64,000 nucleotides of DNA, from the NCBI RefSeq assembly GCF_007741515.1, contig NZ_CP036263.1, positions 5,133,178-5,197,177 on the forward strand, written 5' to 3'. Under the pieces are notes generated by a model. That model searched no databases and was not told the DNA's origin. It saw nothing but the letters and a program-made list of their open reading frames with translations. Positions within the stretch are counted from its first letter, which is position 1, and the number at the start of each line of letters is the position of its first letter. Positions 1 to 9,222 of this stretch are shown piece by piece. Made by a program: the position numbers and the translations under genes. The DNA is from Adhaeretor mobilis. GTDB taxonomy: Bacteria; Planctomycetota; Planctomycetia; Pirellulales; Lacipirellulaceae.

Positions 1-439
1 AGACATGGCGGCGAATCCCTTCCTCGCCGTTGGCGATCACATAGATACCGTAGAGGTTCCCCTGATCCTTGTCGCTTCCATCGGTATTGGTAATCTCCAA
101 TCCGCTGACTTCCACGTAAGAACTGTTGGCGAGCAGTAAGCCGGCTTTTTCTTTCCCTCCGGCATCGATCCTCGGGCGTGCGCCCTCTCCCACTGGTTGA
201 ATACGGATGGGGCCTTCTATTGTGCCATTTCCAGAGGGGGCCAACATGCCGGAAAACTTCCTGCCACGCTCAAGCAAAATCGCATCGCCAGGAAGCAACT
301 CGACGGCGTTGATCGCATCAAACTCTGCTTGTGTTTGAATTCGATAATCAGTGGCATTGCAGGGCGCACCTTGATCGCAAAATAGCAAGAGAACTACGAG
401 AAAAAGTGGAAGCGTTAATTTCACGATACGACTCTGCAT
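1..439 (-). CDS. Secreted right-handed beta-helix protein, N-terminal part (runs off window)
   Basis: About 146 residues are visible, reading leftward from an ATG at 439. The start MQSRIVKLTLPLFLVVLLLF is a typical signal peptide, followed by a cysteine-containing cleavage area. The next part fits the first turns of a parallel beta-helix of the polysaccharide lyase/glycosidase kind: a segment reading LLPGDAILLERGRKFSG, a GTIEGPIRIQPVG stretch, and a coil ending SYVEVSGLEITNTDG. The likely role is binding or cleaving a polysaccharide outside the cytoplasm; the catalytic part lies beyond the window. It sits downstream of a sulfatase on the same strand, 22 bases from that gene's end, so the two may be co-transcribed. 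Family-level call only. Confidence 0.7.
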   Translation of the reverse strand, partial: MQSRIVKLTLPLFLVVLLLFCDQGAPCNATDYRIQTQAEFDAINAVELLPGDAILLERGRKFSGMLAPSGNGTIEGPIRIQPVGEGARPRIDAGGKEKAGLLLANSSYVEVSGLEITNTDGSDKDQGNLYGIYVIANGEEGIRRHV

Positions 440-461
440 CTGCTACTGGGGAACTGGCGGA

Positions 462-1889
462 TCAATAGCGATAGTCCGCGCCATCGCGGCTCAGTTGGCA
501 GCTCTCCTCGATCTCTGCAAGCTGCTCAGAAAGTTTGCGAAACAACTCAGGTTTCTCGCTGGCGAGATTGTTGGTTTCTTCGGGATCTTGCTTCAAATCA
601 TAGAGACCGAAGCGGCCTTTTTTTTTCGCTTCTTTGAGCAGTTTGTAATCACCGCTGATGATCGCCTTCCCGTCAATCCCGCTGTAGAGTCTGCGGTAAC
701 CAAGAAACAGTGGTTTGTCTCGAGCGGTGACGGTGCCGTTGATCACAGGCATGAGATCGATGCCATCAATAGGTCGGTCCTGCTTGCTGGAGAACTTATA
801 GCCAACGAGCTTTGCAATCGTGGGAAAGTAGTCGACCGTCGAGCAGCGGACCTCTGTCGTCGTTTCTGCCGGAATGACACCGGGCCATTCAGCACATGCC
901 GGCTCCAGGACGCCGCCTTCGTACATCATATGCTTGTGCCCTTTAAACGGGCCGGCCGAGGCAACGCCCTTTTTGGCAAGTCCATCGGACGGGCCGTTGT
1001 CGCTGCAGAAAAAGACGACGGTATTTTTTTCGATACCCAACGCCCGCAGCTTTGTGCGGAGTCGTCCCACTTGCTCGTCCATGGCCGTGATGCAGCCATA
1101 ATAGTTTTGCCTCGCCTTGCCGAACTTTGCATATCGCTTCTTGTACTCCTCGCCAGCAACGACCGGTTCGTGAGGCGTATGGAACCAGATGGTTGCAAAG
1201 AAAGGATTGCTCTTGTTCTGCTCGATAAAAGGTATCGCGCGGTCCATGATGACTCGGCTATCATCACCTGCTAAGTTCTCGGTGGCTTCCTTCCCATTGT
1301 GCATGTAAGGGAAACCGCCCTTCCAGGGCTCGCCTGACGTGCTTCCCCATTTCTCCCATCCCTCGGGAGTGACCGTTGGGTCCCAGGTCGGCACGGCACT
1401 AGTCGTGGCAAAAAACTCGTCGTAGCCGTGATGCGAGGGAGGCGAGTAAACTCCTCGAGTGGAGACCTCCTCGGACTTCACCCAGCCCATGTGCCATTTG
1501 CCAAAGAAACCGGTTTGGTATCCCCGCTTCTTCAGCATTTCGGCAATGGTGATTTCGCCAACACGCATGCCACCGGTATGCGCAGCAAGTATCCCGAACC
1601 GAAACGGAAAACGTCCGGTTAGGCAGCTCCCGCGCGTTGGAGAGCAAAGCGGAGCGGCCGCATAGAACCGATCGAACCTCACCCCGTTCCGCGCCATGCT
1701 ATCGAGATTCGGCGTTTGGATGTCCGTGTTGCCATTGAAACCGACATCCCCCCACCCCTGATCATCGCTCATGATCAAGATCACGTTGGGGGTGCCCTGC
1801 CCTTCCTCTGCCGCCAATAGCTTGAACGAGCCAAAGCAGAGAGAGCAAATGCTGAAAAAGAACAGAATGGTGTAGCGAGAGTGTTTCAA
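462..1889 (-). CDS. Secreted sulfatase (formylglycine type)
   Basis: Type I sulfatase, hydrolysing sulfate esters, probably on glycans. After a hydrophobic signal (TILFFFSICSLCFGSF) comes NVILIMSDDQGWGDVG, the metal-binding N-terminal motif. The modification motif CSPTRG has its cysteine at about residue 82, to be converted to formylglycine by a maturase not in this window. Further conserved pieces are FFGKWHMG and CSDNGPSDG. The reading frame is open back to 2027, but that 46-residue extension is cysteine-rich and unlike a signal peptide, so the TTG at 1889, directly before the signal, is preferred; no strong ribosome-binding site decides it. The C-terminal block YDLKQDPEETNNLA is typical of the family. 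Confidence 0.9.
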   Translation of the reverse strand: MKHSRYTILFFFSICSLCFGSFKLLAAEEGQGTPNVILIMSDDQGWGDVGFNGNTDIQTPNLDSMARNGVRFDRFYAAAPLCSPTRGSCLTGRFPFRFGILAAHTGGMRVGEITIAEMLKKRGYQTGFFGKWHMGWVKSEEVSTRGVYSPPSHHGYDEFFATTSAVPTWDPTVTPEGWEKWGSTSGEPWKGGFPYMHNGKEATENLAGDDSRVIMDRAIPFIEQNKSNPFFATIWFHTPHEPVVAGEEYKKRYAKFGKARQNYYGCITAMDEQVGRLRTKLRALGIEKNTVVFFCSDNGPSDGLAKKGVASAGPFKGHKHMMYEGGVLEPACAEWPGVIPAETTTEVRCSTVDYFPTIAKLVGYKFSSKQDRPIDGIDLMPVINGTVTARDKPLFLGYRRLYSGIDGKAIISGDYKLLKEAKKKGRFGLYDLKQDPEETNNLASEKPELFRKLSEQLAEIEESCQLSRDGADYRY

Positions 1890-2030
1890 AACGTATCGTG
1901 ACTTTCCAAATGTGGTGCGCTGAAACCGCGCACCACAGATATAGCGACAGATCAGGCGGGACGACCCCGCGACTGCGAGATCGTCCCAACACCGACAGTA
2001 GAAAGAAATTCTCAGTGACGTCTGCAAGCT

Positions 2031-2732
2031 CTACTTGCCGACGACTTGAAGCCGATTGCCTCGACCAAAAGCAAACAAGACGGCACAACCGGCCAAGAGG
2101 AAGCTGCTGGGCTCGGGAATAGTTCCCACGGTCAGGGAATCTACTCGGAGTCCTGTATCAGGATCCATAACATTGCTATCGGCTGACATCTGCAGCGTAA
2201 TCGTCGTTCCTGCAGTGACAAAGAGTTCACCCAGATTATGGACATCTCCAGATTCTCCGTTGCCAAGCACAACATCGGAAAACGCCGTAGAGGAAATGGT
2301 GAGGAGTGCGCCATCATCTTGGCCTGCCAAGTCGATCTCAACCAGATTCACATCGACATCGAAGGATATCACCCACGCTTCGCCCGGATTGAAATCCCGG
2401 GATTCATTGCTGTAGCCACCTGGATTGGTATCGTCATTGATACCGAGCGAATTGACGTTCGCTTGGACGTTAGTCTTGTGGTCGGTGTCTGGGTCGCCAG
2501 AGGATGCTAGACTGCCGTTTTGGCCAATAATCTCGATAGTCTCGAGCGTTACATCGATCCCTGTGTCAAGATCAGTCCCAATAACTGATGCTCCGACCAG
2601 CCCCTTCCCACTCTCACCGCCATCGAAGGGATCATCCTGTACAAAATCGAACGTAAACGCGGCATGTGCATGCGGGCTGAGCAGTAGTAGCAGGGCTGTT
2701 GCAAAAGCGAGCGAGTATGGTTTGAAATTCAT
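2031..2732 (-). CDS. PEP-CTERM exported protein
   Basis: Small exported protein of about 233 residues with a signal peptide (MNFKPYSLAFATALLLLLSP, then HAHAA) and a C-terminal PEP-CTERM sorting signal: IPEPSS, a hydrophobic segment and a basic end. Proteins of this kind are processed by an exosortase, which is not in the window. The central part is beta-rich and Asp/Gly-rich, resembling a beta-sandwich with no catalytic motif that I recognise. The ATG at 2732 is preferred to the longer frame because GGAGG lies six bases before it and the signal peptide begins there. Transcribed leftward behind the esterase-GH3 gene, with a 324-base gap. Confidence 0.8.
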   Translation of the reverse strand: MNFKPYSLAFATALLLLLSPHAHAAFTFDFVQDDPFDGGESGKGLVGASVIGTDLDTGIDVTLETIEIIGQNGSLASSGDPDTDHKTNVQANVNSLGINDDTNPGGYSNESRDFNPGEAWVISFDVDVNLVEIDLAGQDDGALLTISSTAFSDVVLGNGESGDVHNLGELFVTAGTTITLQMSADSNVMDPDTGLRVDSLTVGTIPEPSSFLLAGCAVLFAFGRGNRLQVVGK

Positions 2733-3056
2733 GAGACCCTCCGAAATATGGTTGCCCCGGAAAAAGAGTAGAACGTAATGGCACGAACGCACGAGGCAAC
2801 GCGCTTCCCGCCACCAGATAAGGGCGGTAGAGCACGCTTTTGGACACGAGAACCTGTATTTTACTTGATCCTGCCTCCTAAAGCTCGTGAAATGGGGCTT
2901 TGATTCTCAAAATCACTCTCGTAGACGAAAACATGCGAAGAAATGCGGGCACACATACCGAATGCATTTCCCCATGTTCCTCCGCAGTGAGCTCCCACGC
3001 TTGCCGCACGCAGCTCCCTAGGAAAGCCCCGGTTTAGGCGGCCTTTCGTCGGTGAG
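2733..3056. other. Intergenic gap without a supported gene
   Basis: No open frame here carries a recognisable protein. On the minus strand it is the leader of the PEP-CTERM gene ending at 2732. A TGCGGAG at 2986-2980 (minus) has GCAAG rather than GTAAT 18 bases before it, so it is only a weak relative of the promoter-like element found elsewhere in the window. Confidence 0.5.
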
Positions 3057-6000
3057 TCATTCCTTTGAAGCCTGGACCTCAAACGCCCCTTTAAGCCGGA
3101 TGTCTTGGGAAGAACTACCGACCAACACCGCAAAGTCGCCCGGTTCGACCACCCATTCCATGTTTCGGTCTAGCAGAGCCATGGCGCGACTCTCAATGGT
3201 GAACGAAACGTCCTTGGTTTCTCCCGGAGCTAGATGAATGCGCTCGAAGCCCCGCAGCACGGAGTCGTAGGTCGTGACACTGCTAAGCTCGTCACGTAGA
3301 TAGAGCTGTACCACTTCGTCGCCGGCACGATCGCCTGCATTGGTGACGCGGCAGGTTACTTCGACAGACTCACCGGGTTGAATCTCTTCGGGAGTGATCT
3401 TCAGATCGCCATAAGTGAACTCCGTATAGCTAAGGCCGAATCCGAAGGGGTAGAGCTCTCCCAGGATGCGAGAGCTGCCTTTCCCATTCGGGTTGTGGCC
3501 GGTGCCCTGCCCCGACTGGCTGCCTGGTTTGAACGGGAAGTTGTAGGGGAGCTGCCCGACTGTACGTGGAAAAGTGACCGGAAGCTTTCCACCGGGGTTG
3601 TAGTCTCCAAACAGAACATCAGCCACGGCTCGTCCGCAGGCTTCGCCCGGGAACCATGCTTCGACAATTCCAGGGATGTTGCGGTCGATCCAGTTGATCG
3701 ACAGGGCACGTCCGTTGACGAGCACCACGACGATCGGCTTCCCCGTCTTGTGGAGTGCTTGCACCAGTTCACGCTGGTAGCCAGTGAGATTCAGGTCAGT
3801 ACGACTCTTGCTCTCGCCGATAGTGTCCTCAGATTCGCCGAGTACTGCGACAATAACATCCACGTCGCGAGCCAAGTTAACAGCCTCCTTAATTAACTTC
3901 GCATCATTGCCTGCGGGAGGCTCGTACAGTACTTCCGACTCTGGCCAACGGGAGTCGACGGTTTCAGCACCAGCCGCGTAGTGAACGACCGTGTCTGGAG
4001 AGACTGCCGATTGCACACCTTCCAGAATGCTTACCACTTCCCCACCGGTAGGACCGTATCGGCTAATGCTATGTTCAATCTCTTTCGCGTTAGGGCCGCA
4101 TACCAGGATCGATTTGAGATCCTTCTTCAAGGGCAAGACCTGGTTCTCATTCTTCAGCAGAACGATCGACTCGCGAGCCGCGCGGATCGCTGTTTGACGA
4201 TGAAGCGGCGAGTGGACAAGCCCGTCGCCTCCCTTCGGATTGGCGACATAAGGGTTGTCGAAAAGGCCCAATTCAAACTTTACGCGTAGGACGTCGCGGA
4301 CACGGTCGTCAACGATGTCCATGGAGATTCCCTTCTCCTCGATCAGCTCGCGAAGCGGTAAGACGAACCCTTTCGGAGAGTTAAACTCGGTTCGGACGTT
4401 CCCGCCGCTCTCGAGAAACAAGCGAACCGCGTCCTTCGCAGAACTCGCAACGTGATGCTTACTATGCAAATACTTCACTGCGTCGCTATCGGAGACGACG
4501 TACCCGCGGAATCCCAACTGTTTCCTCAGGATGTCAATCATCATCTCACTGCTGCCTGAAACGGGGATGCCATCGTAATCGTTATAGGAACTCATGATGC
4601 CCAGAATGCGGGCATCGCGGATCACCTCAGCGAATGGTGCTAGGTAAATCTGCTGCATTTCGCGCGGAGCAACGTGAGGATCGGTGCGTGCCTTGCCGTC
4701 TCTTCCCCCTTTGGGCACGCTGTACACAGCAAAATGCTTGGCCGTGGATGCAACCCCTGAGTTTTGTAAGCCACGAGCCTGTTGCACTCCCAGAGCCCCA
4801 ACCAGAAAAGGATCTTCGCCGTAACATTCCACAACGCGTCCCCACCGCGGATCGCGAGCGACATCCAAAATAGGTGAATAGATATTCGTGTAACCCAAAG
4901 ACTTGGCTTCGGTACCTGTTATGCGTCCAATGTCGGCAGCCAGCTGCTTGTTCCAGGTAGCCCCGATACCGACCTGTGCCGGGAAGTTCGTGGCACGATG
5001 GTGGCACACTCCTCGGATGCCCTCGTTGGTGAATTCAACTGGGATTCCTAATCGTGTTTCTTCAAGAAACCAGCGCTGCACTTCGTTGATTGCGCGTGCA
5101 TGCTTCGAAGGTGGCCAGAGATACTCGCTTTCCTTATCGCCTCGCCATCCTGCTATTCCGTTAATGTGTTCGTCGATATTCGCGAGGCCGTCTTTCCAGA
5201 TACTTTCCTTCCACTTCGGCGTGGGGAGATCGTCTTTGACGACTCGCTTGTAGCCGTAGAGCGTCACTAACTGGCAGGTCTTTTCGTTGACGTTCATCTG
5301 AGACAGCAGGTCTTCTGTCCTGGCATCGATCGACGCTGTAGAGTCCTCGTAGGTGTCCCGTTTGCCGTTCTTGTTCAGATCGATCCACCCTTGGTGGTAG
5401 AGCGATGCCTCTCGCGGAGCGAGAACATCACCCTCGTTGGCGGAAGACTGCAGACTTTGCATTGCCGTGGCAAACCGGGTCCCGAAGGTTTTCAATGCTG
5501 CGGCATCGAAGTGCGAATAATCGCCAACGTGTCCGAGGTCGATAGCGCTCACGCATGCGGTGTTATCGACATGGGTCGGAATGCTCCGTTGCTGCTGGAT
5601 GACGATGTCGCTGCGACTCTTCTTGCCAACGCGGAAATGCCCCAGTTCGCCCAGTACAAAAGGCAAGCCTGGGGAACCGAGATCGGCTCGCAAGTCGCCA
5701 ATCAGTTTCGTGAGCCGCTTACGGTAAGTAAGCGCCTTCGACTCTCTGCAATCGCCCTCTCCTTGGTGCCAGAGAATGCCCTTGAGCGTCCCACGCTTCG
5801 CGGCAAGTTTAGCCCGAGCGATTGCCGACGCGTAAAGTTTCCCGCCTTGACTCCATTCTTTCAGCGAGGTTCCCCCCACGGCGCACGGGACTAGCCCGAT
5901 TGATAACGTTTCATCCTGTGCTTGCATCTGCTCGGCAAACTCTATGCCCAGGCCATAACGGGCGATCTTGGGCTTGTCGAAATGGAGCGGATGCGATGCG

Positions 6001-6275
6001 GGCTTCCATTGGTCATTGGCATCCAGGGCATAGATTCCCCGCTTGGGATTTCTATCTTCTGGGGACATTTCTCCCCGTCCCGACATATTCGACTGACCAA
6101 CTAGCAGGTAGACGTGAAATTGTTCCTGGGAGATGTCCTCCGGCAGACCGCTATGTTGGTCCTCCTGGGCAAAGCCAGCTGAGCAAGCCATCACGAAGAG
6201 CACCCACACGACTGTGGCCAGCGAGGTAGTCCGGGCGCTACGGCCTTCATAGACTGGAAGTATTGGAAATCTCAC
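3057..6275 (-). CDS. Esterase (SASA family) fused to GH3 beta-glycosidase
   Basis: Two-domain secreted enzyme of 1072 residues. Residues 1-36 are a signal peptide. Residues about 50-275 are a SGNH-type carbohydrate esterase of the sialate O-acetylesterase/DUF303 group: GQSNMSG at 60-66 with nucleophile Ser62, WHQGEGD at 169-175, and His254 in DYSHFD. From about 295 a complete GH3 follows: WIDLNKNGKRDTYED opening, KHFAVYSVPKGGRD, the nucleophile region VVSDSDAV with Asp595, then the second domain and a C-terminal fibronectin-III-like domain. The likely job is removal of O-acyl groups followed by exo-cleavage of beta-linked sugars. Start is GTG at 6275, supported by GAGG seven bases upstream. 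GH3 and such esterases normally occur as separate proteins. Confidence 0.9.
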   Translation of the reverse strand: MRFPILPVYEGRSARTTSLATVVWVLFVMACSAGFAQEDQHSGLPEDISQEQFHVYLLVGQSNMSGRGEMSPEDRNPKRGIYALDANDQWKPASHPLHFDKPKIARYGLGIEFAEQMQAQDETLSIGLVPCAVGGTSLKEWSQGGKLYASAIARAKLAAKRGTLKGILWHQGEGDCRESKALTYRKRLTKLIGDLRADLGSPGLPFVLGELGHFRVGKKSRSDIVIQQQRSIPTHVDNTACVSAIDLGHVGDYSHFDAAALKTFGTRFATAMQSLQSSANEGDVLAPREASLYHQGWIDLNKNGKRDTYEDSTASIDARTEDLLSQMNVNEKTCQLVTLYGYKRVVKDDLPTPKWKESIWKDGLANIDEHINGIAGWRGDKESEYLWPPSKHARAINEVQRWFLEETRLGIPVEFTNEGIRGVCHHRATNFPAQVGIGATWNKQLAADIGRITGTEAKSLGYTNIYSPILDVARDPRWGRVVECYGEDPFLVGALGVQQARGLQNSGVASTAKHFAVYSVPKGGRDGKARTDPHVAPREMQQIYLAPFAEVIRDARILGIMSSYNDYDGIPVSGSSEMMIDILRKQLGFRGYVVSDSDAVKYLHSKHHVASSAKDAVRLFLESGGNVRTEFNSPKGFVLPLRELIEEKGISMDIVDDRVRDVLRVKFELGLFDNPYVANPKGGDGLVHSPLHRQTAIRAARESIVLLKNENQVLPLKKDLKSILVCGPNAKEIEHSISRYGPTGGEVVSILEGVQSAVSPDTVVHYAAGAETVDSRWPESEVLYEPPAGNDAKLIKEAVNLARDVDVIVAVLGESEDTIGESKSRTDLNLTGYQRELVQALHKTGKPIVVVLVNGRALSINWIDRNIPGIVEAWFPGEACGRAVADVLFGDYNPGGKLPVTFPRTVGQLPYNFPFKPGSQSGQGTGHNPNGKGSSRILGELYPFGFGLSYTEFTYGDLKITPEEIQPGESVEVTCRVTNAGDRAGDEVVQLYLRDELSSVTTYDSVLRGFERIHLAPGETKDVSFTIESRAMALLDRNMEWVVEPGDFAVLVGSSSQDIRLKGAFEVQASKE

Positions 6276-6903
6276 TGATTTACCTCTTGGGAGAGAAGTC
6301 TCTCACATTTTGAATAATCGGATTGATGGGATCGCCAACTCGCGTCGAGACGCACACAGGCGAGCAAGTGAACGAATGAGATTGGGCGATACCTTGGTTG
6401 ATTGGAGGCAAGCCCAAGCAGCAGTGTACGCGATCGTGCTGCGACGCAAGTATCAGGACGTCGATTCTCTGGTCATTTCTTACCCAGAGCCCCCAATTGA
6501 CAAAGGGCCAAACACGCCAGAATTGGACAACCACGCTGAAATCCACTGCATCAGCGCCGCTCAAGATACGCCAGGCTTGCGGGTAGCTCGTGCTTTGACA
6601 ACTCTTAGAATGGTCCTCAAGCTCGCAGGACGACTGACCATGAAACAACTTCTGTCAGCTTGCGCCCAAGTCACCAGGAATGACAAAGCCCTAGGGGCAG
6701 TTTGATATTCAACGTTTCCGAATCGCCTGCTCCTCTTTTGCCAAAAAGAAATCAATATATCCGTCCAAACCAGCGCCTGCTCGCCCTTTCTACCTAGCGA
6801 GGGGGGCCAGCCGGCGTGGCAATTGGCTCTGTTGGCTTTTGCCATGCCTCTACCATGCGGGATTAGAACTGGTAGCGATCTGACACAGCAGATATGAAGA
6901 ATC
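6276..6903. other. Divergent intergenic region, no supported gene
   Basis: 628 bases between the leftward esterase-GH3 gene and the rightward ECF sigma gene. The open frames inside have no signal peptide, family motif or ribosome-binding site worth reporting. It must hold promoters for both directions, but no confident pair of boxes could be picked. A TGCGG at 6856 lacks GTAAT at the expected distance. Confidence 0.5.
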
Positions 6904-7434
6904 ATGACATTAGCTGAAACGCAAGGTGCATTTGCGCGACTGATCGCTCGGCACGAGCGAGATGTACAGAGCTACATTTTCGCGTCGGTCTCACGATGGG
7001 CTGACGCCGACGACATTTGGCAAGAGACAATCGTCCGACTGTGGGAAGAGTTCGATAAGTATGAAATGGGCACCAACTTTTCAGCCTGGGCAATTCGGGT
7101 AGCCTACTACGAGATTCTGACTTGGCGAAAACGTCAGAGTCGAAGCCACTTGGTCTTTGACCAAGCGTTGGTTGATGTGATAGCAAGCGAACAGCAGCAA
7201 TTCTATTCCGAAGAATCCCGTTCCCGACTGCTCGCCCTGGAGCAGTGTCTCGAATCGCTTGACACGGAGAAAAGAGAGGTCTTGAGTTGGTTTTATTCGC
7301 GCGCGATGCGGGTCGAGCAAATCGCATCCGTTCGTAGTTCGACTTCAGATGCGATCTATAAAGTACTCCAGAGGACCCGTCAATCGTTGCGATTGTGTAT
7401 ACAAAAGCGGCTCGACGGAAAGGCACACACATGA
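6904..7434 (+). CDS. ECF RNA polymerase sigma factor (Rhodopirellula/Verrucomicrobium type)
   Basis: A 176-residue ECF sigma factor. The region 2 signature reads SVSRWADADDIWQETIVRLWEEF, followed by SAWAIRVAYYEILTWRKRQ. Region 4 is LEQCLESLDTEKREVLSWFY, with a helix-turn-helix around VEQIASVRSSTSDAIYKVLQ. It directs RNA polymerase to its own promoter class. The stop overlaps the start of the FecR-like gene (ATGA at 7431-7434), so the two are translationally coupled; that is the usual layout of a sigma factor and its membrane regulator. The downstream PEP-CTERM, DUF1559 and lipoprotein genes are plausible targets. Confidence 0.92.
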   Translation: MTLAETQGAFARLIARHERDVQSYIFASVSRWADADDIWQETIVRLWEEFDKYEMGTNFSAWAIRVAYYEILTWRKRQSRSHLVFDQALVDVIASEQQQFYSEESRSRLLALEQCLESLDTEKREVLSWFYSRAMRVEQIASVRSSTSDAIYKVLQRTRQSLRLCIQKRLDGKAHT

Positions 7435-8933
7435 TCCGTAGCGATAGAGAGATATTGGATCTGATCCACGAACTGGTTACCGACCAGATCGAGGAGGGTG
7501 CGCGAGGAACCGATCCCCAGTCGCTCCAAAAGCTCGTCTCTAGCGACGACCGCATACGACGCCTCTATCTGCAATACATGCAAGAGTCTTTTCATATTCG
7601 ATCAAGACTCATAGCGGATTCCGCATACTTCAGTGATTCGACGATTGCGAATCTTACCAACGTCAATCTTCCCGGGCCAACCAGCGGGACGTTACGGCAC
7701 CAAAGTCCCAGGCGATCGAATCTGATGTGGTTTGCAGCCGTTTCGGCTGTGGTACTGGTGTCTGGTTTTGCTTGGCTTGCTCCCGATTCCAGCAAGCAAC
7801 GAGGCGGCCAACAAGAAGGCAGCCAACTCACCTCCACGACAGACAATCGTCCAAGCCAAATCGAACTACCCGAAGGGGCGGTTGCCACATTGGTGAGAAG
7901 CAACGGAGCAGTTCGGGGTGATTCGGGCGATATGCTAGCTGATTTAAGCCGCTTGGAGATTGGACAAGAGATACGTATCGATCGAGGTAGTGCGGAGTTA
8001 GTATTTGATTCTGGGGTCGAGGCTTTGCTGCTGGCACCAGCCCAGCTTAAAGTCTTGGGTACCGATCGAGTTTCGAGCGAGTACGGTCGGTTCTCTGCTC
8101 GCGTCGGCAGTACTGGGGTCGGTTTTGTTATCGAAACTCCAATGGCACGTGTCACAGACCTCGGCACTGAATTTGGAGTTTCGATCGCTGAGTCCGGTCA
8201 AACGGAAATTGCCGTTTTTGAAGGCGAGGTTGATCTGGAATTCGGCTCTACTAGCGACCGCCAACAAGTTGATAGTTCCGACACAAGAGAACGCTTGCTT
8301 CAAGGAGAAGCCGTTCGTATTGACAGCAGCGGCGCGAGAACACGCGTCGTTTCCATCGACGACAGGCACCTTCCCAGTGTTCGGCAGCTACCCCCCGTGT
8401 TTCAAAGACTCCCCGCAATTGGGGCGGTTCGCGACAACACAGACAAGCAGAATCCGTCGAACCGAAAATTCTACCGAATCGTTCACAGCGGGTTCCGCGA
8501 AGACTGCCAAGCGTTTGTTGATCGTCCTCATCAATGGAATGGTCTCTTAGCTGAAGGACTCCCACGCGAATTGATCGGCGCTGACTATGTCATGCCTTTC
8601 AATGACGACAAATTTGATAGCGACCTGGAGGTGGAGATTTCGGTAACTCGATCTGCTTCGATCTATGTGTTTTTTAGCGATAACGTGAGCGTGCCGCCTT
8701 GGTTGCGCAGAGATTTCGAGGATACCGGAATAGATATCGGCCTCGATGAAGGACGTAATCGGTTCCGCCCCGACTTGATCTCAGGAGTAGGCCCAGGGGA
8801 GAGTATCGACACGGTGTTTTCCGTTTGGAAGCAGGAGGTACCAATTCCCCGGACCGTTATTCTGGGGTCCGTAAAGAAGCCCGCATCAAAGAATGGCTAC
8901 AATATGTACGGGGTCGCAGTCGCTGGGCACTAG
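7431..8933 (+). CDS. FecR-like membrane protein, partner of the ECF sigma factor
   Basis: About 500 residues. The N-terminal 95 residues are cytoplasmic and helical, as in planctomycete anti-sigma-like FecR proteins. One membrane segment lies at about 98-117 (MWFAAVSAVVLVSGFAWLA). An extracytoplasmic FecR domain follows, including TPMARVTDLGTEFGV and AVFEGEVDLEF. The C-terminal 150 residues form a domain shared with the paralogue at 39248: GADYVMPFNDDKFD, a PPWLRRDFEDTG block, and a GVGPGESIDTVFSVW block. ATG 7431 is chosen over an upstream in-frame ATG at 7395 because of the ATGA overlap with the sigma gene and GGAAAGG before it. Likely senses the envelope and controls the sigma factor; direction of control unknown. 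Confidence 0.85.
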   Translation: MIRSDREILDLIHELVTDQIEEGARGTDPQSLQKLVSSDDRIRRLYLQYMQESFHIRSRLIADSAYFSDSTIANLTNVNLPGPTSGTLRHQSPRRSNLMWFAAVSAVVLVSGFAWLAPDSSKQRGGQQEGSQLTSTTDNRPSQIELPEGAVATLVRSNGAVRGDSGDMLADLSRLEIGQEIRIDRGSAELVFDSGVEALLLAPAQLKVLGTDRVSSEYGRFSARVGSTGVGFVIETPMARVTDLGTEFGVSIAESGQTEIAVFEGEVDLEFGSTSDRQQVDSSDTRERLLQGEAVRIDSSGARTRVVSIDDRHLPSVRQLPPVFQRLPAIGAVRDNTDKQNPSNRKFYRIVHSGFREDCQAFVDRPHQWNGLLAEGLPRELIGADYVMPFNDDKFDSDLEVEISVTRSASIYVFFSDNVSVPPWLRRDFEDTGIDIGLDEGRNRFRPDLISGVGPGESIDTVFSVWKQEVPIPRTVILGSVKKPASKNGYNMYGVAVAGH

Positions 8934-9222
8934 GAAGGTGCTCAATCATGTCAGCTTCTCTGGCCCCCAAAGAGAACAAGTTAGGTTGCTGATAATCGCC
9001 CAGATAGACTTTATGCTGTTTTACAGGGTGAATTACTGTCCAAAGGTTGGATTTATCGCCCTTTCAAGTACTCGGAGGGCTGGTTTTCTTGCGGGAAGCT
9101 GCCTGGAGTTGCTGCAACCCGCTTGATTCCGTTGGAAGATTGAGTCCTCATAACACGTTATTCGATTAAGGGTTTTTCTGCTCTACCGCTTATCTTGCTC
9201 GCTATTCAGGGAGATTGGTTTC

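Noticed and set aside
495..1274. 259-codon plus-strand frame
   Set aside because: Antisense to the sulfatase whose motifs are unmistakable; no family match.
2980..3004. GCAAG-N13-TGCGGAG on the minus strand before the PEP-CTERM gene at 2732
   Set aside because: The second box is exact but the first matches only three of five bases; too weak to count as a member without more copies.
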